This document shows, one piece after another, positions 12,370 to 34,935 of a DNA stretch of 64,000 nucleotides (within the stretch, counting starts at the first letter, position 1; each line of letters opens with the position of its first letter). Origin of the DNA: Clarkia xantiana subsp. parviflora. Its lineage: Eukaryota; Streptophyta; Magnoliopsida; Myrtales; Onagraceae. Position numbers and translations under genes: made by a program. Under the pieces are notes generated by a model, which was not told where the DNA came from, did not search any database, and saw only the letters and a list, made by a program, of their open reading frames with translations. The DNA lies in NCBI GenBank assembly GCA_036873135.1, contig JAPTYO010000003.1, positions 21,352,001-21,416,000 on the forward strand. The letters are read 5' to 3'.

Positions 12370-12906
12370 GGATAATAACTAAAAAAACTGTCCAAGGTTT
12401 ATTCTATGTTAAAATTAGGTGGCTGAAGTTTTAAATGTTAAAATAGACGGTCCCAAGTTTCATTTTTGTTGAAATTTGGTGTCTTTGTGTTTTCATCTCT
12501 ATTCAATCATTTTCATCAACCTACCCACCCACCCACCCACTCATAATCCATCACTCTTTACTTTTTACAAAATCGTCAAATATCACCCAAATGTTGAACA
12601 TTAAAAAAAAAATTTCTAGAAGAGTGGTGTGAAGCCATTTTCCAATGACAACAAAGTGAGATTTACTTGTGCGGATGTGACCAACTTCTTAGGTGACGGT
12701 TCCGGCAAGATGACGAGAATGAAGTGTGTATGTGAGCTCAAATTTGACAGACGGTTTCGTCGGAATTGACTTCTTTTAAATAATCACACCGAGACACCAC
12801 ATTTTAACAAATTTGAAACATTGGACACTACAGTTTAACATTTGAAACTTGAGACACTTAATTTTAACATAGGGTAAACTTTGGACAGTTTTTTAATTAT
12901 TAACCC
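12369..12906. mobile_element. MULE-type MITE D nested in hAT MITE 1
   Basis: The left end is GGGATAATAACTAAAAAAAC and the right end GTTTTTTAATTATTAACCC (rough inverse). The flanks TATATATCA (12360-12368) and TATATATTA (12907-12915) match at 8 of 9 positions. The arms carry the same AAATTTGGTGTCT-type text as elements A and K. Confidence 0.8.
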
Positions 12907-13744
12907 TATATATTATTTTAATATGGATAATTTCTAGGGGGTGGGCCGACCCCAGATCCGGCCCCGTGACCTACGGGGCACGGGTCGATAGGTCAATTTC
13001 GGGGCGGGGCCTCGCAGGTCGGCGGTGCCCCGTTGCCACCCTAGTCTAAACCACACAGCGAAAAAGTAAACGGCTCTGTGTTCTCCTCCTTTTGAAATTC
13101 AAAAATTGGGTAAAATAATTAATTGTTTTATCATTGGGTGAAATTAAAGTACAAAACAAAACTCCTCCACGCTCACATTCTCAACGGTCCATTTCCCTAA
13201 AACGGCTACTCTCTCTCACTCTCTCTCCGAATCCAAACTATCGATTTGCTTCCGATACACTACGTCGAAGCTCATCCTCGTGCCCTAGTCAAGGAAGATC
13301 TCAGCAACTGCGCGCGAGGTTTGTTTCTTCTACAATTTGGATCTTGGATTGTTGAATTATTTGTGTTTACTTCTGCTTTTGAACAATTAGAGCGGGAATT
13401 AAGTTTCAGCTTTCTAGAGACGCAAGAGTTCTTCTTTTCCGAGTGTTGATTTGGAATGAAATTCATGTGATTCATCTTTGGGAAGTTCTGATATACGAAT
13501 TTTAAGGCACTAAGTTTGACTGAGCTGTGGATCAATGATTCATTCAGTCGGAGTTTTCTGATCTTAACGAGGTTACTATATCTAGACTTGCTGGAGGTTT
13601 AGAAATTTCAGTTTTCTGATTATTTTTTAGATTCAGAAGATCGATTAAGTTTGGCAACTAAATTAGGTTTTTATCTGATTCAAGTACTTCCACTCACAAA
13701 ATGCAGAAACTAACCAGCTTCTTATTTTGGTAGATACCATTGCC

Positions 13745-16700
13745 ATGTCGAATTCACAGACTAATCCACTTGCCCAAGCGGAGACCACATGTGGAGTGTT
13801 TCTATACGAACTCCAGGTTATTTTCTACCTGATAAATCTCAAATCTGCTATGCCTGCCTTTCAGTCCATTGAAAATATGAATTTAAAATTAACTTCTACT
13901 GTTACCTGATTACCGAATGCAGGTAATATGGGATGAAATTGGAGAGGATGATGTGGACAGGGATAGGATGTTGCTTGAGCTTGAACAAGAATGTCTTGAA
14001 GTATATAGAAGAAAGGTAGACCAGGCAAACCGATCCAGAGCGAAGCTAAGGCAAGCTATAGCTGATTCTGAAGCAGAACTAGCAGCAATTTGTTCTGCAA
14101 TGGGTGAAAGGCCGCTGCATATGAAACAGGTTATTGCTAACTCATTCTTTTCTTCTAGTGATTATCTGTAAACGAATAAAGTTTTACTTGGACATTCAAC
14201 AGAACATGTGCCAGACTATATTGTCGAAGAGGAATTGTTACTATTTGCTAACAATATGGATATATTTACTATCCTAAAAGGTTAAGATGGGTGGAAAAAT
14301 GCTCAAAAACCGAAACCACTGGCTGGGAAAAGCTTATTTCTTCTCTCATGGGTTAGTATAGATCATGGTAACACCGACGTGGCCTTTGGGATCCTTGAGA
14401 AAAAGCATGCTATACTGATCCATGCCTTGAATAGTTTGCTTCACGGAATTGAATAACTTCTTGGTTACAGTCTTTTCTAACTTGAAAATATATGGATAGT
14501 TGAGGCGAAGCAAATTTAGAAATTGAAGAACTGGTACTCCGAATCATTTTTTGAGCTGACCCTCTGAATTTGTTTATTTCCTTGACCATGAATAATAACT
14601 TAATATATTTTTCATCTTTCCAGGCGGATTCAAATGGTACAAATTTAAAAGAAGAGCTCAAGAAAGTTATTCCGTACCTAGAGGAGATGCGGAAGAAGAA
14701 AAATGACAGGAAAATTCAGTTTCTTGAAGTCCTGGAGCAGATCCAAGGGATAGCCACTGAACTCTCGATAACTTCACCTAAACAAGTTCTTGATGAGTCT
14801 GATCTAACTTTGAGGAAGCTTGACGAATTATACACACAATTACATGCGCTGCAAGCGGAAAAGGCAACTATTCTCGGTTTCCTCTTACTCCAATATTTGA
14901 CCTTCTAAGAAGGCTCATTTACCATCTTCTGTACTCATTGTCAACCCTTTTTTTTTGTAGAGTAACCGCTTGAAGCAGGTTCATGATCATTTGGTCACAT
15001 TGAACTCTCTATGCTCCGTGCTTGGCTTGGACTTCAAGCAAACAGTTTCTGAAATTCACTTCAATTTAGGTGATTCTGAGAGGCAAGATATAAGTACTAG
15101 TACCATTGAGAAGTTGGCCGTCACAAATAAAAATCTCAGGGAGGTCAAGCTACAAAGGATGCAGATGGTAATTAGCAATTGCATTATTTATTTTCTTGTT
15201 GAAGTGTTTGATATACAATATTTGACGTATGTTTCTTTCAGCTTCAAGATCTTGCAACGACGATGTTGGAGCTTTGGAACCTGATGGATACCCCAATTGA
15301 GGAGCAACAAAGGTTTCAAAATGTCACATGCAATATAGCTGCTTCAGAAAACGAAATTACCGAACCCAACACTCTCTCAATGGACTTCATTACTTGTGTA
15401 AGTTACAAGTTACAACAGGACCAACACATGTTGTCTATTCAGTAAGCTTTACAATGGAAGTCAGCCTCTTCATTTACCAGCTAACAAGGTATCACTATGC
15501 AGGTTCAAGGAGAAGTGAGTCGTCTGGAGGAGTTTAAGGCAAGCAAAATGAAAGAACTCGTCTTCAAGAAGCGAGCTGAACTCGACGAGATATGTCGAAA
15601 GACTCACTTAACACCTAATGGGGATAATGTAATTGATCAAGCTATTGAAGCTATGGAGTCTGGTAACATTCAGATAACTAGATCACTGTCTTCTTGCCTT
15701 TTCTACTTTGTACCCACCTTTTTGACTGATAAGGACATGCCAAACCATTCTTGCTTATGCGCAGGAGCCATAGATCCTGCTTGTATACTAGAACAAATTG
15801 AACTCCAGATCGCAGAAGTTAAGGAGGAATGTTTCAGCAGGAAAGAGCTGCTTGAGAAAGTCGACAAATGGTTGTCGGCATGCGAAGAAGAGAGCTGGCT
15901 TGAGGAATACAACAGGGTAAAATAAAAGTCCTTTTAGCCTTTATATACACGCATTTCCTCACAGGTTTCTTCAGTTTCTCACCTAGAGTTGTTGCACTTT
16001 CAGGATGATAACAGATACAATGCAGGAAGAGGTGCCCATCTCACTCTCAAACGTGCAGAGAAAGCTCGTGCACTAGTCAACAAGCTTCCAGGTACTGAGT
16101 CTGAGTGGAATTCAACATTTTGTTTAAAACTTGAGTAAAGCAAATATTCAGCAGAAAGGTTTTAGCAATCCTCATCAGAAGCAATAGTCTGAAATTTTGA
16201 ATTTTCTTTTGTTTATCATGAAATAGCAATGGTAGACACTTTGGTTTCCAAAACACTTGCTTGGGAGAAGGAGAGAGGCACTGAGTTCATCTACGACGGG
16301 GTAAGGCTTCCGTATTCCATCCATTTAGACACTTTGCTATGTTTGATATGCTAATCAAACTATATTTAGTGTGATTGATTAGAAATGTCCGTCTCGGTAA
16401 AGTTCTGAATCTGATCTCTTTTTCAGATGCGCTTGCTTACAATGCTGCACGATTACACTCTTTTACAACAAGAAAAGGAGCAAGAGCGCCTTAGATTGAG
16501 GGTACAAACACCAAACTATCTAATAATACGATTTCATAATTTCGTAGTCTAAATCATGGCACGGTTACTGATATTGATTGTTTTAACAGGATCAAAAGAA
16601 GCTTCAGGGTCAACTTATTGCAGAACAAGAGGCACTCTACGGCTCAAAACCAAGCCCTTCAAAAACCCATTTGGTAAAAAAGGCTCCCAGGATCTCAACT

Positions 16701-17656
16701 GGTGGTGGTGCTGCAATCAATAGACGACTCTCACTCGGGGGAGCCAATATTCAGACTCCTAAGCCAATTCATTCCACTAAGTCACGTCTAATCGGTAAGA
16801 ACAATAAAAATAAATTCTTTTTATTTGTTAAGAACATAATCACAGTCTCAGTGTTGCACCATGTTGCTCTTAGGGTCTCATCACAGTCTCAGTTTTGCAC
16901 CATGTTGCTCTTAGGGTCTCAGATTTAAATTGTTACTAATTGGTGTCCCATGTTTCGTTGCTAATAGATGTCCCACGTTTCGTTTTGGTTGCTTTTTGGT
17001 TTCCGTCTAGCTTTTTCTGTTGACGGATTTAACAGAAATGAAAACGAAACCTGAGAGGATGGTTCTTAACCTGGTGCAAACTTGGCACTATGGTTAGGTT
17101 CTTAACCTGGTGCAAACTTGGCACTATGGTTAGGTTCTTAACCTTTTTTTTTCAACCTTTTGGTTTAGAGTTCTTCAAGTAGCTGTTTTTTTGCTGTTTC
17201 TCAGGTGGGAGAGGAAACGATGTTTCGAAAAAGCACTCTTACGACCCAGTTCATGCCCGTGAACCCGAATCTCCCATGATTCGACAACCCTTCTCACCCA
17301 TCACCACCAATGCATTGCCGATCCGAACCAACAACCTGACAAACCTAATGGATGAGGCAGTACTGCAGAAAGTTCAGACTCCATTCTCAACTCCATCCAA
17401 GACCACCACCACAACCACCACGAGCACCACCACGACCATCACCATGGTCACCAATAATAGGCCCCTCATCGATGAAGAAAATAGGACTCCGAATGCTACA
17501 CCTTCTTCCACCATGTTAATGCCGATGCAGACGGCTCAAACACCGTATGTCGGTACTGCAGCTGTTAAGGTGGTGGTACCGAGCGAGGAGATTGAGTATT
17601 CATTTGAGGAGATAAGAGCCGGGTTTGTTCTTCCAAACGTATTTGTAAGTGTATGA
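13745..17656 (+). CDS. MAP65-3: MAP65-3/PLEIADE-like microtubule-associated protein
   Basis: Exons: 13745-13816, 13923-14129, 14624-14863, 14961-15167, 15242-15397, 15503-15662, 15765-15916, 16004-16091, 16227-16300, 16427-16501, 16590-16794, 17205-17656 (stop TGA); 695 residues. The leader has its own intron (about 13320-13733). It is an ASE1/PRC1/MAP65 protein: an N-terminal dimerising coiled coil ([19 protein letters not shown], then heptad-rich stretches), a spectrin-like middle with [13 protein letters not shown], and the conserved microtubule-binding block [33 protein letters not shown]. The tail has [18 protein letters not shown] and PFSPIT motifs and ends [11 protein letters not shown], as in the MAP65-3 subgroup. 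Family role: cross-linking antiparallel microtubules in the phragmoplast midzone during cytokinesis; TP/SP sites in the tail suggest CDK/MAPK control. The intron after 14863 has a GC donor. A Thr run near residue 590 is low complexity. Intron 16795-17204 holds MITE E. Confidence 0.93.
16827..17143. mobile_element. Foldback MITE E in MAP65-3 intron
   Basis: It begins GTTAAGAAC and ends GGTTCTTAACC. The left end has a ~41-bp direct duplication (CACAGTCTCAG...TTAGGGTCTCA, twice) and the right end has a ~44-bp direct duplication (TGGTTAGGTTCTTAACC...). The centre carries the TGACGGATTTAACAG text shared with the other elements. No clear target duplication is seen. Confidence 0.6.
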
Positions 17657-19076
17657 TCCAAATCTGATACTTTGGAGATGGTTTATGGTTGATTCGTGTC
17701 GTGATGCTGCTGCTGCAAGTCAATCTCAATTGGCTTTCACAGTTAGTTATTGTAGGATGTGGATGTATAGTCTACATTGCTTGATTCTCAAGCTTCTTCT
17801 GTGTAGTTTAGTTCTCAAGTCTTTCATTGGTACTTTTTTGTTTTTGTTTTGATATTTTGGGTGATTAACATTTATTTGCTGTTGCGCCATTTGTTAGAGG
17901 GTTTAAAATCTCTTTTACGTAAACACATATCGACAAATTGGTGTACGGAATTTTTTTGTGACTTTAGATATATATTACTTAAAAAGGTCCAAATTGTTGT
18001 ACTGCTAATTAACCCGTCAATTTAGATGGAAAGTAAGTATGTGCCACACACATCATTAATGACAGCAATTATAAAATATCTTAACTTGAATGGACTAAAA
18101 TGATCATACTATTCAAATGTGATATGTTTTACTTTTATTAAAATATATATTTTAAACAAATTTGTATGAAATTTTGGGGTTTTCTGGAATATTTTAGAAG
18201 AATCGTGTTTATGTTATTTTTAATAATAAAGCGGACTTAATTATAATTCTTTTAAGTACGATTAATTTAAATAATCTATATATTATTAGATCTCTAGGTA
18301 TTATCCAAATTTTAGCTAAAATTTGATATTTTACAATTATTACCTGAATTTTGATTTCTTAAATTCCGTTACCCCAACTTTTATTTAGACAAAAATAAAC
18401 TAGCTTTATCACCTTGCCTGTAAAAAACATCAATTTTCTCGCATAATTTTAAATTTTTCTACCATGTTCTAAGAGCACTATGCTTTTGTTTTTTTTTTAT
18501 TACTAGGGTGGACGTAATTGTAACATATGTAAAATTTTAGAAAAACTTTAGAAGTATGAAAAAAATATAAAATTTTTATACGGATCTTTCTATACGAATC
18601 TTTATATACACATAATATTTGCATCATACTATTAATAATATCAATTTGCCTCTAGAATTCACCTTTAGGACAATAGAAAAATACAAAAAAAAGGAACCAA
18701 AAGCATGGTGCTTTTGGAGCATGATATAATTATCTCATCGTTTTTCCGTGTCAATTAACTAAATTACCTATGGCTAAAGAATAGTCTCTATGAGAACTTT
18801 TTTTAAAAACTACCTTGATCATTTTATAAGTTACTATCCAATTTTTTGAGTTTTTCAAGTAACTTTAATTTTTTATTTTAGGCAAAAATATACATACAGT
18901 CATCACGTTCTCACTAAGCGACACATAGTATTTTGACGTATAAATTAAAAATTAAAATAGAGATATTGATTTGTAAAAGACTTGTAAAAGACTATATAGA
19001 TATTTAACGGTTATTAAAGCATTAGTTGTTTAGTTCGCGGGAAGCACGTCTTTGAACGGAATCCTTCAAACTGAAA
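17657..19076. other. MAP65-3/IRE spacer, AT-rich
   Basis: MAP65-3 3' flank followed by low-complexity AT-rich DNA. No coding or RNA signal is seen. The IRE-like gene promoter should lie in its last few hundred bases. Confidence 0.5.
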
Positions 19077-19267
19077 ATGAGTGTGTCGTGTCAACCTCTC
19101 CCCCTCCCCGCCCATTTCCCGCGACTCTCCCCATCTCTCTCCGATTTGCTCTGTCGACGACAATGGCTCGAGTCAAAATCTCACCGTCTCTCGGTCACTC
19201 CGTACCATCGTCAATGAAGACGAAGCAACGACCATTCCTCCGATGATCTACAATCCAACTCTCCTCC

Positions 19268-27051
<7,784 letters not shown>

Positions 27052-28019
27052 GGTAGTTGGTCCTTCATGAATATGTGCTTTTGCTTATTATATTCTTAAT
27101 ATATATGATCTTAAAAAAAAATCCCTTTGAAGGTTACAACTGATATGATCATGAAGGTTCGACCACAACGGATAGGAGTGCAAGCAGTTGTAATAACCTG
27201 TTGATCGAGAGGTGCGACTCGGTTCTTGAGTAATGTAAATAATTAGATTTGGATATGGAGGGTGTTTCAAGAGTTTTATGAGATCAATAACATTCTTGTT
27301 GCCTTGCAAGTGCAATGAAGGGTTTGATAGAAATTGGAAAATAAGTGCAAAAAGCACTATATTTAGTGTAGGATCCAATCTTTGATCATGCTTAGTATAT
27401 ATGTGTGTTCTGTAACTATATGGTATATCGGCTCAGCGTTTCATCCCTTAATTAGAAATCAGGGGTTCAAACTCTGCTGATTCTACAAGAATGGAAAAAT
27501 ATTCATGCCAGCACTTTACTCCTTATAAGCTGACCCGCTCACTGGTTGTATTTGTGTTAGGTGTTTTCTGACCCATATGTCATTTTGACACAATCGGTTT
27601 AACTCGCTAAAGAAGATGGGTCATGTTTGGTTTGTAATTTTCAACTCACGGGTCAACCCGTGAACTCTGTATATATTCATTATACATTTATGGATTGTCT
27701 CGATGATTCGCTAAAACACGTATTATCTTGATGATTCCCTAAAACTTGTGGAAAGTTGATGAGGTCCAGTGACATAACATGATAATTGTTAACATTGTGA
27801 ATGTGATTGACAGTGAGGAATTCACTTTTACCATAATACGTAGTTTAGGGGCAATACTGCAATTTTAGAAACATAGAAGCAAGAGAACATAAGAGAAGAG
27901 ACGCCGCCATTTACCCAAAATAAGCTCGACGATTTTCCTCACTGTATTACCAAAAAAAGACATTCCTCACTGTAAAAGGCTGCTCACGCGAGTTCGCATC
28001 TCCACTCTCAGGGAGAAAG
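27052..28019. other. IRE/UMP-kinase spacer with SINE-like remnant
   Basis: Around 27424-27520 there is a tRNA-like piece: CTCAGCGTTTCATCCCTTAA, then a box-B-like GGGGTTCAAACTC and a GAATGGAAAA segment shared with 44905-44980. No gene is seen. The 96-codon minus-strand frame at 27088-27378 has no motif. Confidence 0.5.
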
Positions 28020-30863
<2,844 letters not shown>

Positions 30864-31427
30864 ATGCCTCTGTTCTTCAACTATTATTTATGTGACACCA
30901 GATTTCTCACAAAGATGGTAAGTATGAATATCAAATTTCAGAGCTTTAACAGTTAATATACAGGGTTGAAGACTAAAATTTCCCAGATTGGTACCAATGG
31001 AGATCATTGGTTGATAATGTGATTGTGTTTGTTGTATGCAGTAACATTAACAAATAATGCTATCCAGCTAGACTGACTGAGTCTGTGACTGATCAGATTG
31101 TTAGTGATTGTGTGATCCTTTGATAGCTGCATGAGCCAGGGGCATTGATAACTGATGAAAGTTGTATAAAAAAGATTTCTCTAATAATGACCTTTAAATG
31201 CTAAACTTATTATAATGTATAATGAACTTATGAATCGAACTGTCATTAGAAGTGCTAATTTTTTGTTATGTATAATGAGCTAAATGCTTTTTTTATCAAC
31301 TTGAGCCTAATAGATACTCAGTTCGACCGAACTTGTTTACACCTCGAGTATATAATGGGGCACAAACCGAATACCAAAACCGCACTGAATTGCGACTTGC
31401 GAGAACTTAATTTTTATTTTAAAAAAT
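30864..31427. other. UMP-kinase 3' flank, no gene seen
   Basis: Probable 3' UTR followed by AT-rich sequence. The 63-codon frame at 31268-31459 has no motif. Confidence 0.5.
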
Positions 31428-32002
31428 TGGGTGGCAAGTGGCAACTGTTTCAATTTTGACCTATGTTTCAGTTTATTTTGAGGTTTCAGTTTATTTTGAG
31501 GTTGAAATTCAATGTCCCAATTTTTATGTGTTGCTATTTGGTGTCTCCGTTAAATTTTGGGTTAAGTTGAACGGAATCTGGTCACGTGAGTGAACAATTT
31601 TTAAAATTCCAAAAATACCTCTGACCAGAATTAGGTTTCCGGCCGATTACGGCCTATTCCGACCGATTTAGGGTTAAGGAGCTTCGATTTAGGATTTAGG
31701 GTTTCGGCCGATTCCCGGCCAATTGCGGCCAATTCCGACCGATTGGAGGTGGATGGCTGGAGGTGGGTGGCCGGAGTCGGAGGTGGGCGGCCGGAGCCGG
31801 GGTGGGGGCTGGAATGGAGGCTTTAAAAAAAGGGGCAAAATAGTCTTTTCAACTCAATCTGTTAAAATTAACCAAAAAATTAACGGAAAATCAAATAGGC
31901 ACAAAATTGAAAATTGGGACACAAAATATCAATAGTTAAAAATTCAGACACCAAATTGACACTCGGAGCAAAATCCAGACAATTTTTAGGTTCTATTCCT
32001 TT
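31428..32002. mobile_element. Degenerate foldback MITE H
   Basis: Partly complementary arms contain AATTTGGTGTC-type text, a CACGTG at 31583-31588, and a core of repeated GGCCGATTCCGACCGATT on one side and GGTGGGTGGCCGGAG on the other. It ends CAATTTTTAGGTTCTATTCC, a mutated form of the family terminus. A direct repeat of CAGTTTATTTTGAGGTT lies in the left arm. Confidence 0.55.
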
Positions 32003-32010
32003 ATATATAT

Positions 32011-32240
32011 TAGGGTTGGCAATTCGTGCGGGTCGTGTCGTGTTCTAAGGGTCAGCCCAAACACAGGTTACACAGCCCAACCCGGCCCAACATGAAAAAC
32101 TGGCAAAAAAAACCTATAGTAAATTGAATAAAAAAATAATAATATTTAACCATTTTAGTTTAAATATCGTGGCACTAATATCAAACCCAAACCCGTAATT
32201 TTCGTGTCGTGTTCGTGTCGAGCCCGAATTGGCAGCCCTA
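32011..32240. mobile_element. hAT-type MITE 2 (230 bp)
   Basis: The ends are TAGGGTTGGCAATTCG and CGAATTGGCAGCCCTA, flanked by ATATATAT on both sides (32003-32010, 32241-32248). The arms repeat CGTGTCGTGTTC. The duplication is low complexity, so it is weaker evidence than in the other hAT MITEs. Confidence 0.8.
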
Positions 32241-32599
32241 ATATATATTAACTCAGTATTGCAATCAACCAACCAACACATTATTTAGTCTATAGTAGAT
32301 CACAAATTATATACTTCAAATATCAAGTGTTAATCACTAAACATGTCTTAACTCTTATTACCTATTTTCTTTTTTAAAATAAATAAATAAATTATTTAAT
32401 GGTGCGAATTGACGGTACACCCCGACCCCTTTACCACAACCTGCCCATTACATCTCATTCTTCTCCCAAAACCGCATCATAAACCCTAAATCCTTTCGCG
32501 AGACAAGTTATGATCGGTGCACCGTTAATGTGCAAGGCACAACGAAGCATTGACACCCCTATTCAAATACATACCCCTTTTTTTAGTTTTTTGCGGAAT

Positions 32600-32945
32600 C
32601 ACTTTTTCTCTCACACCTCATGTTCGCCGATGATCCCATCCTCATAGGAGAACCAAAATGAATAATTCTTTGGTTCAGAAACAAATTCTTGATATATTTT
32701 TCTCTTTATCGGGACCGAAAGTGAATTTTGAAAAATCACAAGTTATATTTTAAAAAACCTGAATGTGGAGATTTCCAAGCAGTCAGTCTGTTTTTTAGGT
32801 CTTGAAAAAAAAAAGCTTGTTCAACCAATTACATTGGTTTTCCTCTAGACCTTTCAAATAGAAGCAAGAAGTCTTTTGATTTCATAATTGACAGTGTTAA
32901 GTCAAAGTTGGCGGGTTGAGGACCAAACTTCTATCTATGGCGCGT
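32600..32945 (+). pseudogene. LINE reverse transcriptase remnant
   Basis: Translated pieces with frameshifts and stops match plant L1-type LINE RT: the FADD catalytic box followed by ILIGEP, GPKVNFEKSQVI, and, after a frameshift, a NYIGFPLDL...SVKSKLAG segment. It is the 5' part of the same dead LINE that continues at 33430. Confidence 0.7.
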
Positions 32946-33429
32946 AGACATATATGTAAGATTTGGTGGTAATCACAGAAACCCTAACCCTAAACGAAGA
33001 AGAAGAGGAGAGCATAAAAAACGCCAAGCTTCTCAGGAGTTGCTTCATTTGACTTGACCTCCACACAAGAACCTAAAAACTATATATGTGTCCACAAAAT
33101 ACAATAATTGCAAAATCATCCCTAAGATAAACACATGAAGGAACAAGGTCCACATACTAACTAGAACATAACAGATACAAAATCGGGCCAATCAAACAAC
33201 AAAAGCCCACAACACAAACAAGCAGATCAACTTGCCAAATACCCAAACACATAATGGGCCTTAATTGATGACCTGTATTATGCAGTATTATACCCTCCAA
33301 CATTATGCAGTATACCTCCCAGATGCATACCATGAATTGAGATATTGTAAAATGGCCCAAAAAAATGTGGTCTGGGACTACCCTATACAAGGGAGGGAAA
33401 CTCAGCTGTGTCAGCAAATTTTAAATGGA
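32946..33429. other. Unassigned sequence inside the LINE remnant
   Basis: This stretch does not read as LINE. It may be a small insertion or a decayed LTR. The 86-codon minus-strand frame at 33157-33417 is hydrophobic and has no known motif. Confidence 0.35.
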
Positions 33430-34930
33430 GATTTGAAATTTTGAGTGCTTAATGGGCTCAAATTATGGAAGATCACCCTATAAAACTCCAAAGTCTAGAT
33501 CTTATACCCAGAAAGCTATCAAAGAGGGTGCTAGAATATTGGTGGAAGGAGCAGGTTGGATGATTTGCAAAGTAGACAATATAAATGCTTGGTTTGATAA
33601 GTGGGTTGGATCATTCAACTAACGAAACTTAATTCATTGTCCTTTGTTGGAAAGTGAATTAAACTTGAAGGTTAGGATTTGATCAATGCTTTTGGCACTT
33701 GGGACTTGTCGGTCCTATCTTTCCACACTCTGGAGAGTATTGTGGACCAAATTTGTGCTCTCCCGTGAATACGAATAGAACTAGAAATCGACAAGCAAGT
33801 TTGGGGGACCCCTTTCGGGTATCCCCACGGTTTCTAATATTCATAAGTTATTCAACAGAAGAATGCTCAAAATATTGTTACTGACTCTAGGGATTGAAAC
33901 TGGATTTGGATTCTCATACGCACCCTAGAGTTCAAAGTTTCATTTGGTTATGTAACAATGAGAGGATACCAAACAACTCTTATGTTGACCACCAGCAGTG
34001 GTGGTCTAGTGGTCAAGTGCGCTTACTCCCATGTGGTTTGGCTCCCAGGTTCCAGGTTTGAAACGTCTTAGGGGCGTCACCTCGCGGTGACCTGTTTAAA
34101 AATATCAGGTCCCGCCTGGCCCACACACCGCGTCAGGCATATGAGGAGGCAAGTAGAAGTGGGCACGGACCGGCTTCTTGACTATACTAGGCTGTGCGGG
34201 ATGGATCTAGGATTGCCACTACTAGCCCATTCCTTTTTGTTGGCAAAAAAAAAAACAACTCTTATGTTGAATAATAAATTGCTCAATATTGATCATGCTT
34301 GCTCTTTTTGTGGCCAAGAAGTTAAGGATACTTCCCATGTCCTTAGAGATTGTCATAGGACAAGAATATTTTGATTGATGTTCCATCTTATGCTCAAGAT
34401 TTTTTCTCAATGAACTTATCAATTTGGTTGTACAGTAATTATGGGAACAAAAACCTTCACTCATCATGATTAAAGTGGAATTCACTTTTCTACTCGGATC
34501 TTTGGTGGATTTGAAAGAATATGAATTCCATCATACTTAATCAAAAAGATTTTTGCTCTGAATCTCTCGAACATTATTGTAGATTGGGCTCGGGATATTT
34601 CTTTAATCCTTTAGAGCCAAAAACTTTGAAAGAGAAAATTATTATCCATGTGGGGTGAAAATCACCTACCCAAGGACGGATAAAGTTAAACATAGATGAT
34701 TTAGCAATTGGTAATCCTGGTCCTGCAGGAGTTAGTGGTGTCTTAAGATACGAATTCAGGGTAAAAATGTTTTCAAAGGAGATTGTGAGTCACAAACAAC
34801 CTTGTGCTGAAATTTGGACAATTAGAAAAGGCTTAATACTTGCAAATGATTTAAACATAGACTTCATCTATATTGAATCTGATGCCTAAGAAATCATTAC
34901 TCAAATTGTGTAGGACATAAATAAGGTTAG
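33430..34930 (+). pseudogene. LINE 3' part: zinc-binding RT region and RNase H
   Basis: 33450-33620 resembles the LINE segment before the zf-RVT domain (KAIKEGARILVEGAGWMIC...AWFDKWVG). 34271-34380 gives NNKLLNIDHACSFCGQEVKD, a zf-RVT zinc knuckle. 34670-34930 gives an RNase H start (VKLNIDDLAIGNPGPAGVSGVL, later YIESDA). Several stops and frameshifts show it is dead. A SINE interrupts it at 33989-34253 and the gypsy element splits its RNase H after 34935. Confidence 0.75.
33989..34253 (+). mobile_element. tRNA-derived SINE with 17-bp target duplication
   Basis: AACAACTCTTATGTTGA occurs at 33972-33988 and again at 34254-34270. Between them lie a tRNA-like head with box A TGGTCTAGTGG (near 34001) and box B GGTTCCAGGTTTGAAAC (near 34048), an unrelated body, and an A-rich tail. 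This is a complete SINE of about 265 bp inserted in the dead LINE. The 95-codon frame at 34087-34374 is incidental. Confidence 0.9.
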
Positions 34931-34935
34931 ACCAC

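Larger units (their letters stand above)
11906..13043. mobile_element. hAT-type MITE 1, GC-rich arms, interrupted by MULE MITE D
   Basis: The ends TAAGGGTAGCAACGGGG and CCCCGTTGCCACCCTA form imperfect inverted repeats, flanked by a perfect 8-bp duplication GTCTAAAC (11898-11905, 13044-13051). The 8-bp duplication and T(A)AGGG/CCCTA ends are typical of hAT superfamily elements. Without the nested MITE at 12369-12906 it would be about 600 bp. Confidence 0.85.

Noticed and set aside
32975..33000. Telomere-like CCCTAACCCTAAAC
   Set aside because: Fewer than two units, so chance or a short interstitial motif rather than a telomere tract.
33989..34060. A tRNA gene on the + strand
   Set aside because: Box A and box B are present but no cloverleaf can be drawn, and the 17-bp duplication plus A-rich tail make it a SINE.
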